A DNA stretch of 64,000 nt from Fusarium oxysporum f. sp. lycopersici 4287 (Eukaryota > Ascomycota > Sordariomycetes > Hypocreales > Nectriaceae), in the NCBI RefSeq assembly GCF_000149955.1, contig NC_030997.1, positions 62,001-126,000 on the forward strand. Reading direction: 5' to 3'. The notes under the pieces were generated by a model that searched no databases, was not told the origin of the DNA, and worked only from the letters and a program-made list of their open reading frames with translations. The position numbers and the translations under genes are program-made. Numbering within the stretch: position 1 is the stretch's first letter; the number at the start of each line of letters is the position of its first letter. Shown piece after piece: positions 21,508 to 36,291 of this stretch.

Positions 21508-22464
21508 TTGTGATTGGATAGTATCTTTTCCGTAAGCCGGGTACATAGCACTGCATTGACCTGGCTACTACAGCGAGGTATCTGTTGAGTTTACTATTGT
21601 ATTTCTTATCTAAAGAGGCTTAACTTATTTAAATTAACTTAAACTCGGGCAGACCGTTTGGCCTTAAACACTGAATTATTTGCAGTATGTTTTTGCATCT
21701 GCTGACTGTTATGTGTGCGTAGTTCGAACACTGACAGGTTGTTCACTAAGACTTTTTACTGGACATTCCTAAATACAGCCTCTAAGACCATGACTAAGAC
21801 ATATAGAAACCTGAGAAAATTATAAAGTTTTATAGCACACCCTTTAAAGCTCTGTAATTTATATTATCGAGCTGCTGTCATAATTCTTGTCATTGTTAAA
21901 TGTCTGGCGGAATTACCCTATAGCAACAGGGGATCACCGTCGCGATATCGAACGCGTAGATTTCGTGTCTGAACATCAACGCGATCCGCGCGACCACGTC
22001 CCCCAACCTCCTTATTCTCAACGTCCATGTACAGGGCAGTCACCACTTACCTTGGTCACGGTTGCTTCCATCGCTGGCGACATTCAGCAAGTCGTCAGAG
22101 CCACATTTTTACGCGTCCGTTGCAGGTAACTTGAGCTTCGGGTTTTTTGCTGAGAGTACGAATACTTTCGCTCCCTCTGAACACATTTAATGATGAACAC
22201 GCGTCAAAATACAGTATGAGAATCAGATAAAATATGTACAGGTACATAATACATAATGAAACAGTCCTGCGCAACGCTGTTATACGCGTGCATAATCCAG
22301 CCATATTAGCTAAAGTCATGGGTACATTGACCCAAGATGAGAAGAATAATTAAGAAATAATGCAAAGAAATCGCGCGCTGGATGATTATCATCGTATGCT
22401 CCATGATCGATCATACTCTCATAGAAGCAAGTGCTTCTGATTACATACCATATACAGCACCGAA
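21508..22464. other. Intergenic, 0.96 kb
   Basis: This separates tRNA-Leu from the 3' end of the radical oxidase gene. Parts are AT-rich (21590-21880). No supported gene is found. Confidence 0.4.
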
Positions 22465-25276
<2,812 letters not shown>

Positions 25277-26754
25277 GGTGGGAAAAGCAAGGCAATGAAG
25301 TGGCGTATAACGAGAGACTGTGTAAACAAAGAACGAATGTGGTTTTCCAAGGATTATTTCCCATGCAGAAACATTTGAAGTGAGATTGCGGCACCTTGAC
25401 GTTATATCACTTCGGACGGCCGCTGGGCGATAACGGAATATTCTCAGGTATATCACCTGCCCACATCCCTTTACTTTCCGCTTCAAATCTTACCCCTAAG
25501 AGATCTCGTGTTCATTAGCTTACTGTCAGACCATTTTTTGCTTTCCAAGAGCAATAAGATGCTGACTGCTAAGACAAAAACACATGCAAAAAGTGAACAG
25601 CGGTGGATGCATGCCAGAAGCTGAAAAGGCATATGCACGTCTACGGGCGCGTCGACGCAGGAGAGCATGCCTTGTGATTAGAATATTGGATACATCAGGC
25701 CAGTCTGCACCCACGGGGTCTAGATTGCCGAGCCAGACTTGGCAGAAGCCGAGCTAGACTTGGCAAAAAGGTCCACGGAGGTCAATAAATGGAGGCTGCC
25801 TTGCTGCCAACGCATGCTCCATCCACGGAGTCTGACTCTTTGATCGACAGGGTCAGGGCCAACGATCGAAGCGGCTGACAGTGGACTAATCTCCTCGATC
25901 TGGTGTGGCTTGCGGTAAAATGCGCCGGACCCCTGTTGAACCTTTTATCTTGGCGACCCTCCGAGATGCTTGAAGTGGACGTGCCGATGCAACGTTGGCC
26001 ACTAACCGAGGACTAATAATGTAACCCCCATTGTCTCTTGGGCCTCTTGGCTACAGTATTCCAAGAGTGTAAACACGAGAACTCAATCAAAAGTTCTGCT
26101 GCAATGACAAGGGGTAGAGATGCTGCATTTTATTAGCTGCAGCGTTATCAGACTTTTCCAGCGCGTAGCTATTTCGCTTGGCGGATGTGAATGGGGATTT
26201 TTATGTAATATTTTTGTAGTGGTTGCTTCTGGTTTTAGTGATTGTTAGCGCCTGCGACAGTGCACCACAAAGCCGACGCTAAACCGGAGATTTTCGCCTT
26301 GTGAATTAATATTGCTTTGCTCTATGAACTATATGCCCTTTCACATATACACTTCAGTGGCTTGATTACCCGAGCGTTATTACCGCGTGGCTTTCGATAG
26401 TAATTTTTTCGTTTATCGCATATTATGCCATTGGGCTATTCATCCGCTTCCTAATGCACGCAGTCAGCATTCAGGGGTCCAGTAAGATGGCCGATGCAAC
26501 GCTCTGCACGAGCGTATCTGGAACTCCATCTGATGCTGACCCCGAGATCGAGAGAGACACGTTTGAGATAAATAAAAAGTGATAGATAACGGATTTTTCG
26601 CGATTTCATATCTAACTGTAAGAATTTAGACCCAAACGATCCCCCGTTCGATGTAAGATTATAGGTCGAACCCAAAGCAAGATATCCAAGAAAAGATAGC
26701 GCTATAGACATTATTCCGTAGATTATACCCAACACGTGTCTGCGACGCAACCAC
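25277..26754. other. Intergenic, 1.5 kb
   Basis: Promoter side of the radical oxidase gene and the 3' side of the GH16 gene. It holds a short tandem repeat (separate entry). The frames at 25483-25714 and 26451-26795 are unsupported. Confidence 0.4.
25727..25768 (+). repeat. 21-bp tandem duplication
   Basis: Two adjacent 21-bp copies start GCCGAGCCAGACTTGG (25727) and GCCGAGCTAGACTTGG (25748) and differ at only two positions. It lies about 450 bp upstream of the radical oxidase start. A regulatory role is possible but not shown. Confidence 0.6.
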
Positions 26755-28545
26755 TCAGCATGCTCCCTCCTGCCACATCCTGACCGATTTAACAATCATA
26801 CCGCGATCCTTGACGGGTCCCCAGGTCGGAAGCCAGGTATCATTTGCCTTCCAAAAGTCACGCATAGGGGTCTCACTGCTATCAGCCCAGGGCTTATCAC
26901 CGATTGCATCTCTGTAGCAAAAGTGGGTTAGCCGAGACAATTTCCCCGCACGTAAACGAGAGATCGTGAGCGAGATCAAAAAGTGGGCTTTGGTGTTGGG
27001 GTTGTAGGGGAAATGGAGAGACTTACGGGAACCAGCCGTTGGTACCGCCGACTGCGACGTTGAGGATGAGATAGAAGGACTCGTCGAAAGGAGTGTTTTT
27101 ACGACCGGTGCTGCTCCATGGATCAACGGGGATGGAGCCGTTAATGGACTCGCCGGCGAATTCACCGTAGGACCAGAGATTCTTGTTCTTGGTGAAGTCA
27201 AAGAATTGCACTTGCTGTGAAGAGTCAGTATCATCAATTCACAGGGTGTTGTGAGGTGACTTACTCTCAATCGACCATCGAGCCAAGTAAAGAGATACTT
27301 CTCACTCCACTCAAGACCGTAAACGTGAAAGTCCTCAGAGTAAATGACCCTCTTGCCTCCCCATTCACCATACGCTCTCCTCCAGCGATCATTCTCCGTA
27401 GCCGTACCCCAATGCAGCGCCGACGACACAAGATTATTCCCCATGGGATACTTCCTCGCGTCATTGCCTCTACTCTCCGCAATGTCAATCTCACCTGACT
27501 TGGGCCACTCGCCGTAGACATCATCCTGCGGCATCATCCAGATGGCAGGCCACATCCAATCGCCCTTTGGCATACGCGCTGTGACTTCGACGCGACCATA
27601 CTTGATTGTCTTTTTGCCCTTTGTGTTGAGACGCGCTGAGCGCACGGGGTTGATGATTTGACCTAGAGTGGCGTTGCTGCGTGCTGCGCAGGGCCAGCGG
27701 TCGTTGGACTTCTTGATGTCTTTGGCGGTGCATTTCCCCCAGGTTTTGCTGTTGGTGGTCATGTTGACGGTGAAGCCGTTGAGGAGCTGGTCGCGCGTTA
27801 TGTCTGTGCTTTCGAGCGTCATTGTTGGGACGATGTGAAGGCCTTGAGCGTCGACGTATGAGTTTGCCTCATCGTCTGTTGTCCAGTCAAAGGCGCCGTT
27901 TCTAAAAGTGTTAGGAGGCAATTGAGTAAAGGGCGACAGAACATACCCGAAGCCGTTCATTTGAACTTCATGATTCCAGTTGTTGAGGTTCTGGAAGGTG
28001 TCGTCCATGACGAGACAGTACTGTCATTGTTAGTGGTGATCACCTCACTAAATGAATCGTCTCAGTGAATTGGGTACTCACTTCATGATTGGGGACGCCG
28101 GTGGTCTCTTTCCAGCAGAGATAACCACCAATTCCTAGAAAGCATGTTAATAATTGAAGGCTTGTTACGATGAACGAACCTACCGAGACCGATGAAAATG
28201 CATGTGTAGAAAATGGTGCTGTCCCAATTCCACTGCTTCTTCTTGTCCTCTAACCAAGGCTTCTCAAACTCGCCCTGAAGACGACTGCTCTTGAAGCGCC
28301 GACGCGGTCCAGTGACTAAAAACCGTCAATAACAGCACATTAAGCAACTGTCGAATGAACTCACTATCATAAGAAGATGCATTTCTCTGCGTCAACCGAC
28401 GCGAAGCAACAGATTCCGCAATAGGCGTCGCAGCAACTGGTGTCGCAAACGGATTCTCAGTAGACTCAGCTCCAGGCGTCGCAAACGGATTAACCTGCTG
28501 AGACGAAGAGTCCTCAGCGGTCGTAGCACTCCTCGAGCCTTCCAT
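26755..28545 (-). CDS. Membrane-anchored GH16 family glucanase/transglycosylase-like protein
   Basis: Acts on beta-glucan in the secretory path or wall. Seven exons: 28365-28545, 28184-28315, 28082-28134, 27947-28020, 27265-27901, 27027-27214 and 26755-26911 (473 aa). All introns have GT...AG ends and keep frame. Residues 1-60 are a Ser/Thr-rich cytoplasmic tail with two NPFATP motifs, then a basic patch (RRRF) and one membrane segment at about 94-112, giving type II topology. The GH16 domain follows, with catalytic GEIDIAE (nucleophile E284, acid/base E289) and the sugar-binding FHVYGLEW. It resembles laminarinase/beta-1,3-glucan-binding GH16 proteins and is shorter than Kre6/Skn1. Exact substrate unknown. 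Confidence 0.9.
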
Positions 28546-30318
28546 TACAGCGTGGGAAAAGTGGAGTACGCCAATGTTTAGAAAGGGGAAAAGGACCAGG
28601 GAAGTACGGGAGGTGATTAATTGTTCAAAACAGGTTCAGTTAAATGAGCCTCATGAAACTTTTATTTTCTCTTTGTCATTGTTCAGATTCTGATAGAGCT
28701 GAGAGAGTCTGTTTACTACAATACGAGTACCAAGACGAATCGATGCAGGGATCGTTACACCTGGGTCTGGAACAAAAGAGTAAGCTCATTTCTTCTGGGG
28801 TGATTATGCATCTCGTCCTGATACCAGCCGCGCTGAAATGCACGTACAACGTGGCAATCATGAGCAATGAAAAAAATCTGTTGAGACATAACGGCATCTC
28901 CAAAGGTTCTCACTAAATCGCCGGCACGTTGATATCTCTCCGAGAGGCTTGTGCGCTAGGAGATAACATTGTGTCATGTCAGCGGCGCCAAAACGCCACA
29001 CTTTACAAGTAACAATCATGATTCGTAGACTTCTTAATAAGGCTCTGCGGGCCGCAAGCCTCAACGGTCAGACTAAGAGAACCTTCCGCAAGGGTCTAAG
29101 TGGTCCGTTTGCGAAGGCAGGTTTTTTGCATGCGATGCTACCCCGTCGACCATGCCGCTAGACATCAAAGGGGAAGCTAGATCGTCTGCCCCTAGAACAC
29201 ATCCATGGAAGTATTGTCAAGACCCTAGTAGCAAAAACGTTAAAACCCTGGCACCCTGGTCCCGGCCAAGATATTGTTACAGGGGACGGGACGTTATCAA
29301 GATTTTTCCAAACTCGAATTAACCGCCTTCTTTGCCTCCCCCTTCGCTAACGGGCCACGGCCCGCGGATAACGCTATTCCCTAAACATAAACACCCTCTA
29401 TGCTATCTCGCCCTGAAACGTGCCTTTGCTTATACGTTACAATCTACAAAAGTTGATCACTCTTCTCATTGGACCCTCGTCTTGGCGATATCTCAATGCC
29501 TAACCTTATTTTCTAATATTAGACTTATTTTTCTCTTGTCCTGGGTGGCGCCGGAGAAAAAATCGCAGTCTAGTTTAATTAGACGCCGCACTGATACATG
29601 ACGCTTCTGCGACCTTGCTCGTAAAAGCATCTGGATATTATCCACTCTTTCGTTCCCCCGTCCACCAAATGGCCTCTGATATCGAGGCCACGCCTTGTCA
29701 TTGTCACAGACGCAATCGCCCCGTCGTCAGCTTCACTCTGTAACATAGAGTTTTCTTCTTATCACGGTGGCGGGTATTGTATCCTCTCGTCGGTCATGAT
29801 GACTTGGCATCAGCTCGCTAGACGTGATTCAAACGGAGTCTTCTCGGACCCGGAGCAGTGACTGTAATCAGGGGGGGGGCTGGGCTTAGATTCTGCAGCA
29901 ACGGACAAGGTGCATGTACGGTTTGTGTTACGTGCTGGCAGAAAATGCATGGTCTCAACAAACGTGCAACAAAAGATACGAGGACGATGGGCCAGCTGAA
30001 AAAAACCAATATTGTGTTTGCAGTTGCGTCTTGACCGGGTCAGATATTGTCTGACGCTTACAGGAGATTCGAGACTCGAGACTTACAGCAAAGGTTTCAT
30101 CTAGATCGCCGGATAAGCCGTGTGTAGGAAGTATTCATAACTTAGTTTTCCCACGGCTATTCTCTCTGCTCTGCCTCTCTCACCTTGGGCAACATCCCTC
30201 TTCTTCTACCACTCCCCCCACCCTCTTCCCCTGTAGAAGCAGAGAAGATCTTCACCATCGCTTTTCCCTTCACTCTCGTTTTCTTGTTCCGTGAGACTCA
30301 ACGTCTCCCACGTGAACC
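28546..30318. other. Intergenic, 1.8 kb, divergent promoters
   Basis: This is shared between the minus-strand GH16 gene and the plus-strand glycosyltransferase, both cell-surface glycan genes. Small frames (28644-28916, 28976-29161, 29332-29601) lack support. A pyrimidine-rich tract near the right end is listed separately. Confidence 0.45.
30160..30290 (+). promoter_or_regulatory. Pyrimidine-rich leader/promoter tract
   Basis: A strongly CT-rich stretch lies just upstream of the glycosyltransferase ATG. Such tracts mark transcription start regions of well-expressed filamentous-fungal genes. Composition is seen; role is inferred. Confidence 0.4.
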
Positions 30319-33300
30319 ATGACTTCCGAAAAGTCGCAAATGGCTTCGGAAAAGTCTGCCTCTCGCTTCATAGAGTCTGGTGTTCTCCAACCGCCGAGTC
30401 CTACCGCTGACGCTGCTACGCTCAAGAGACTTGAGGCTGGCGATCATGGCGCGATCAAGACGTCGGAGTATCCTACGAGAAAGAGTCCCCCGTCGAGATC
30501 CGCTCACAGCTCATATTCGGGTACGCCTGCTGCAATGCAGATTCCCGACGCCGCGGCTGCGGATCTGCCTGTTGTAAGTTTCTGCTGTCCATTTGAGTGG
30601 ATTTGTTTCATATCATCAACGTCGATTTCATCCCTTGCATACCGATCCTACTTGTCCCGATTCATTCCTGTCGTGGCACGGTAGATATTGCGCTACCTGT
30701 CTGCAATTCATCACCGTCGTCACAAATACTAACACAAATAGGTCGCGAGGTATATTGCCCGTCGCGCAACGCTCCTAGGATGGTTCGATGAACCTGCTGC
30801 TACTGCCATCACAAGCGGCTGGTCGTCAACATGCATTGCCCTCAAGAAGCCAGATGGCACATACATCTACAACCCAGATGACCCCAGCCCAGATTTGGTC
30901 GCTGCTGTCAACCGCCTCAATGAGAGTGCTATTGTGTCGATGGCCTCTGAGGTCACCAACTCAGTGCTTGACAGCATCAAGCCTGGGCAAGCGAGTCTGG
31001 TGAATGAAGACACTGGCGCTCGCATCCCCATCATTCCCAGTCTTGCAGATGTTCATGAGACACTTGTGCATTTGACAAGCTCATGCATAGTTGTCCAAGA
31101 ACGATGTGTACTTATTTGGGCTCACGAGGCGAGGACTGTTCTCACAGTAGCTCACAATGTTGAGAAGCAGATGCTGGGTTTCGTAAGTCTACCATTCCCC
31201 TCAAAGATTTGTTATCTAATATTTGTTGCAGATCGTTGGCCCCAATATGCCTCGTGGTCTTCTCGCCCAAACAGAAGAGCAGTCCGTCAATGGCATGCCA
31301 ACACCCGTTCGCGGTGCCATTGATGAGAGAAATGAGGTCTACCAAGCCGCCATCAAGGTGGAGGAGGGCGGTGAAGGAGATGAAGACGTTGAAGGCCAGG
31401 AGCTCAAGCGTCCGACTCTTCTTGTTCACTCGTTCCGAATTGGCATTGTTATCATGCTGGTGATTCTCACGCAGAGCGTGGGTGTTTCAAGAGTGAGTTA
31501 AAACAATGAGCTGAGTGATGAGTGATTACTGACGTTGAGTAGTTGATCCGACAATGGTCCTGGGATGGTGATTACAAGCGCTTCATTCTCTGCGTTGTCA
31601 TTCCGCCTCTGTGCGTTCTGTCATTGGTAAGTACTTTTCGCCACGTCGTTGCGACAACTTACTGATTGGATCCAAGTTCTTCTTCATCGTTGTCGTCAGT
31701 AGCGTCTTCCAACTACTTCTACCAGCTGGAATCTGTCTGAGGAACTCAAAATTCCATTCTGGTGAGTACTTCGCTCTGACACAAAGAACAGAACTGACAC
31801 GATGACAGCCATCAAGCCCAACCCCAAGCGCTACCGAGACTACCAACTTCCTCACATCACCGTTCAAATGCCTGTCTACAAGGAAGGTCTCCGAGGGTAA
31901 GTTCAATCTCATCTCAAGTTGTCATCTCATTCTGACTGACTTCTCAGTGTCATCGTCCCAACAATGGTCTCAGTAATGGCCGCAATCCAACACTACGAGA
32001 ACCAAGGCGGCACCGCCTCAGTCTACATCAATGACGACGGCATGCAATGCATCCAACCCGAGCTCGCCGCTGCGCGCAAGCAATACTACCGCGAAAACGG
32101 CATCGGCTACTGCGCCCGCCTGCCCAACAAGAAATCCCCCAAGTCCAAGTCCTTCTTCTCCTGGTTCAAGCGCTCACCTCCCGTTGACCCTGAAGTCGAC
32201 AACCAAGACGAATCAGAAGTCAGTCCTCAAGGTCGCGCGAACGAACTTGGTTTTGTGCGCAAAGGCAAGTTCAAAAAGGCTAGTAACATGAACTACTGTC
32301 TTGCTTTCTCGAATAGAGTTGAGGATGAGATGTTGAGACTTACGGAGCTTGAGTGTGAGAGCAGGGGGTGTGCGTATGAGGATTTGAGTGCGGAGGATGA
32401 TGATCGGTTGTATGAGCAGGCGTTGCAGAATATGGTTGATGCTGATGAGGGTAAGACTTGGGCCGAGGGGAATATCCGCATGGGTGAGATCATCCTCCTC
32501 ATCGACTGCGACACCCGTGTCCCTATCGATTGTCTCCTCTACGGCGCTCTCGAGATGTATGAGTCTCCCGAAGTCGCTATTCTCCAGCACGGCTCAGGCG
32601 TCATGCAAGTTGCGCATAACATCTTTGAGAACGGCATCACATACTTCACCGACATTGTGTACACAGCCATCAAGTATGGTGTTGGCACTGGCGATGTCGC
32701 GCCGTTCGTGGGTCACAATGCGTTTTTGAGATGGAAGGCTATCCAGAGTGTTGCGTTTGTCGATCCCTCTGATAAGGTCACTAAGTGGTGGTCTGACTCG
32801 CATGTCTCTGAGGACTTTGATATCAGTTTGAGAGTGCAGATGGCTGGTATGGTATGTCGGTTGGCGACGTATCATAATGGTGGCTTTCAGGAGGGTGTGT
32901 CGTTGACGGTTTATGATGAGTTGAACAGATGGGAGAAGTACGCTTATGGATGCAACGAGCTTGTCTTCCATCCTTTGTAAGTCTGACAACTCTCATTGGT
33001 TCCGGATCTTTACTAACTCTTTGGCAGCTACAAGTGGCCCTATAAGGGTCCCGTTACTAGACTCTTCCTCCGTTTCCTGTGGAGTAACATGCCAGTTACC
33101 AGCAAGGTCTCCATTCTGGCCTACATCTTCACCTGTAAGTACCCATATTCACTCCAGTTCAGTGCCGGACTAACAGTCAAAGACTACGCCATCGCTGCTG
33201 GTATGCTTCTCACTCTGGTCAACTACATCCTCGTCGGTCTTTTCTTCCAAGATCTCGACCAATTCTACACTCCATCGTGGGGTATCTGGGTCTCCCTCCT

Positions 33301-33739
33301 CGTCGTCTTCAACGGCGTCGCCTCCATCGCCACCAGCATGACCCGTCACCGTCTTAAGGAAAAGTCCTTCTGGGTTGCCATCCTCGAAGCTTGCAAGTGG
33401 CTTCCCTTCCTTCTTCTCTTCTTCGGTGGTATTAGTATCAACTGTGCCAAGGCTCTTCTCTGCCACGCCTTTTCCGTCAACATTGAGTGGGCGTCGACGT
33501 CAAAGGAGCTGGGTCCTACTGGTATCTACATCGGATTGAACAAGATGATGCACAGATTCAAGTGGACTTTCCTTATCTGCATTGTTATTGCAGCTGGTAT
33601 GATGTACATGGCCTTTGGTGCACCTTGGGGTTGGACTATTGCTCCGGGCAAGTTCTCTGCTGGCACATATGCCATTGTGCCTTTGGCTGTGCAGGTTTCC
33701 TGCGCGTTTGCTCTGCCGCTATTCCTCGGCTTGACTTAA
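30319..33739 (+). CDS. Family 2 glycosyltransferase, multi-pass membrane protein
   Basis: Probably a processive polysaccharide synthase in the plasma membrane or Golgi. Nine exons: 30319-30573, 30742-31182, 31232-31492, 31543-31626, 31677-31761, 31809-31896, 31948-32976, 33028-33134 and 33177-33739 (970 aa, all phases consistent). Membrane helices lie near 280-375 and in the last 200 residues. GT2 motifs are QMPVYKEGL, NDDG (434-436), LIDCDTR (D591, D593), GHNAFLRW and SEDFD (E693, D694). LNRWEKYAYG takes the place of the chitin synthase QRRRW, so it is not a chitin synthase. It resembles the conserved fungal GT2 needed for hyphal growth on surfaces in Zymoseptoria and F. graminearum, but orthology is from memory and untested. 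Confidence 0.9.
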
Positions 33740-33976
33740 TTGAGTATATATGAACGGTAGGATGGATGGGTTACGGTAACGACTTTAGATATACGAACTA
33801 GTTAGCTTAATAGATTATGTCGTCAAGCATGTCGACTAGGTAATGTAGACTCTGTGCCATTGCTCAATTACTCAAGTGAGAAATGCCCATGCCTGAAACG
33901 CTCCTCAGTCTTCTGGAGACGGTGCGTTTTCGAATGCTTGAATCGAAATAGTGTCGTTGTGATACATCAATAAGAA

Positions 33977-34058
33977 GCGTAATTGGTTTAGTGGTAAAAT
34001 TCTCCGTTGCCATTCGAGTAACGTCGGGGAGCCCAGGGTTCGATTCCCTGATTACGCA
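33977..34058 (+). tRNA. tRNA-Gly (GCC), with short intron
   Basis: Acceptor GCGTAAT/ATTACGC and D-arm with GGTTTAGTGGTAAAATT. Anticodon stem CTCCG/CGGGG surrounds TTGCCA-T with anticodon GCC, and the T-arm is CAGGGTTCGATTCCCTG. An 11-nt intron lies at 34013-34023. It sits 240 bp downstream of the glycosyltransferase. Confidence 0.92.
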
Positions 34059-35218
34059 TTGAAAACGAAGTCTTAGATGATTTCAATCTTTTGCCATTGT
34101 TTCTTTTTGCTCTGTTGTTAATTTATAGTGTCGCTGGCAATGGTCATACCTAGCATCGTTGTGACTAGTTTCTTCCATTTTAGCATTCCTTATCCACTAC
34201 CCCTTCCTTTCGAATAAATGATAGCCTGAGGAGCATAGGATATAACCTAATTTATATTACTTATTCTTTAATAGAAAGAAAATTAATAATATTACTTAAT
34301 ATATTAATTTAGCACTGGAGGTTTAGGAGGAATAGATAAGTCTTACTATCTGGCTTACTTCCCCCATGTTCCGATAAGAAGTTTTTCATTACATGCCAAC
34401 CAACTTGAGATGCAAGTCATGCAACCAAACATATCAAAATCCATTTCCATTCTTAGAGATCATTTCTTGTCGCTCTAAGCGTATCAATATTACAAAACAC
34501 AGCTTATGCTCTTTGTTTCCTGCGAGCCTGGTTCTTGCCAACACCATCATACATGCCAAAGTCAACTAAACTGACTTCCCACAGGCGCCACAGTTATCCT
34601 AGATACTTAGAAACAGGTTTTAAATGCCTGTAACAGCTTATGGGGCCACATCATAGGAGTCATTATGCACAACGGCGCGTTTTCATCACTCCTTCTTCGC
34701 CCATGATGGAATCTACAAACAGAGGTGGGCACACCTTATGCGAGTCTCTGACCACAGTAATGATGTCGTATCATTCAAGTACAGCTAGCAGGCAATTGGA
34801 GCAATGAAGACCCCGTAAACTTGCAGCCAAGCCTTTGGTGTGGTCAAGAGACGTGTCGAGGCCCCCTAGGTGACGAGACATGCAGCCAACAGCATCCAGC
34901 ACTCGCTTGCCTTTTCCTAATATCGAATAGCTTCATGCCTGGCTTACCTTACACCTTCCCTTATGGGGTACATGTTTCTGCTGTTGGGTTGCTATGCGTT
35001 GTAGTGGCTTCCACCAAGTGTCATACCACCATCACATCCAAGCAGACTGTGGACTACCTATTTTGGGCACCAAATCGTCGGATATTTCCCTGGGAATTTA
35101 CCAAGGCAAGTTTCCTTATCGTTACGTTCGCGCTGCCTTTTGCGACCCATTCCTGCCCATTTGCGCTCTGTTCAGCGTTTTCTCACAGCATCTCCACGTC
35201 TTGTCCCGAAACAGCACT
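34059..35218. other. Intergenic, 1.2 kb, partly AT-rich
   Basis: 34230-34320 is strongly AT-rich. Frames from 34821 and 34994 run into the next gene but have no supported upstream start. This marks the left edge of the accessory island. Confidence 0.4.
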
Positions 35219-36189
35219 ATGTCACAGATACCATCAAACTATCAATGCCAGTGTAAATCCTGTTCTACTAGTAAATACCACACTCGCTCAGTAGCTAAGT
35301 CTTGCACAAACCAAATATCGGCTCAGGAGCAGCACGCCGGAGTGCAAGCTTCATCGCAGCTGGGGTCACGGCAATCATCACACCCAACCAGTGGCAGAAA
35401 GGAGCATCTGGTATCAAGGCTCCTGCAATCTATCATTCGTTATTGGATCTTCATGACGCTGGACCAGCAGGTACTCAGAAGCCAAAGCCAGCCTGGCGAC
35501 ATACCTTCCAGTCCTGCAACTACTCTCAGCAATGACAACACGAGTGATGGAGGGTCTACCACCAGTCTTTCCAAACATGATAGATCCTCGGATATTGAAG
35601 AAGAGTCAGTGGATGGTTCAGTGAATGAAGGAGAGTCAATGAGCCAAACGGATCCCGCCTCGAATGAAGATGCAGATCTAACAAAGTTCACCTTAAAGAG
35701 TCTTTTGTTAGGTGAGGAACTCAAGAGGCTCCAAGTCTGGAAAACATCCTTTTCCAACGACGAGCTGGATAGACTACCTACTATCAACCACGAAGTCGCA
35801 CAGAGTGTACTGAAATGCTTGACGAACGTGGCCAACATACTGATTGAAGGGACAAGTCAGTCATCACCTACTTCCAATCCTTGACCGCGGTATTTGCTGA
35901 TACACCAACAGAGGAATGGCGAATCAGATCGGAGCCAGATGATCTTAAGACTGAAGGGGTATTTCTAGAGAGTCTACTGGAAGAGATTGAGACAAAGGCA
36001 TCGGAATCCAATGTCGAAAACGAGGCAATGACGGATTGTAGTGGTATTTCAGAGTCAGATGAATCTTACCTGACCATTGGGAATCCAAGCTTGATCAAAG
36101 ATCTCAAATATGAGATCGACAGACTTCAAATGCTTTCTCACTCTTTGCGCCTTGGAATGAGGACCGGAGTCATATTTACGAATAGCTGA
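35219..36189 (+). CDS. Hypothetical protein of accessory island
   Basis: Two exons, 35219-35855 and 35912-36189, joined by a GTCAGT...ACAG intron, give 304 aa from ATG MSQIPSN. The frame is open further upstream but without a clear start. Residues 1-45 have several Cys and Gln; about 85-145 is acidic and Ser-rich; about 150-210 is helical (LTKFTLKSLLLGEELKRLQVW). The C-terminus, EIDRLQMLSHSLRLGM, resembles the (Y/D)xIxRLxxLSxxIR helix found near the N-terminal regions of many fungal incompatibility-type proteins. No enzymatic domain is seen. It is convergent with the receptor-like gene at 36292-38204, about 100 bp apart. A relation to the amyloid-motif pair is possible but only positional. 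Confidence 0.6.
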
Positions 36190-36291
36190 ACACTCGATAC
36201 CTTACATATATAAACCGTTATCAAATAAAACATTCCTTCGAAGAAAAGACACTGGGTTTCCAGGATATAAATATACCATGTTTCAGGAGCT

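Noticed and set aside
30319..33739. Chitin synthase
   Set aside because: GT2 catalytic motifs are present, but the chitin synthase QRRRW signature is not; LNRWEKYAYG stands in its place, so the call is a different GT2 group.
35240..35380. A fourth amyloid-motif copy in the 304-aa protein (around NQISAQEQHAGVQAS)
   Set aside because: Only the N-Q start and one V-Q fit; the spacing and the final Phi-N of the motif do not match, so chance is the simpler reading.
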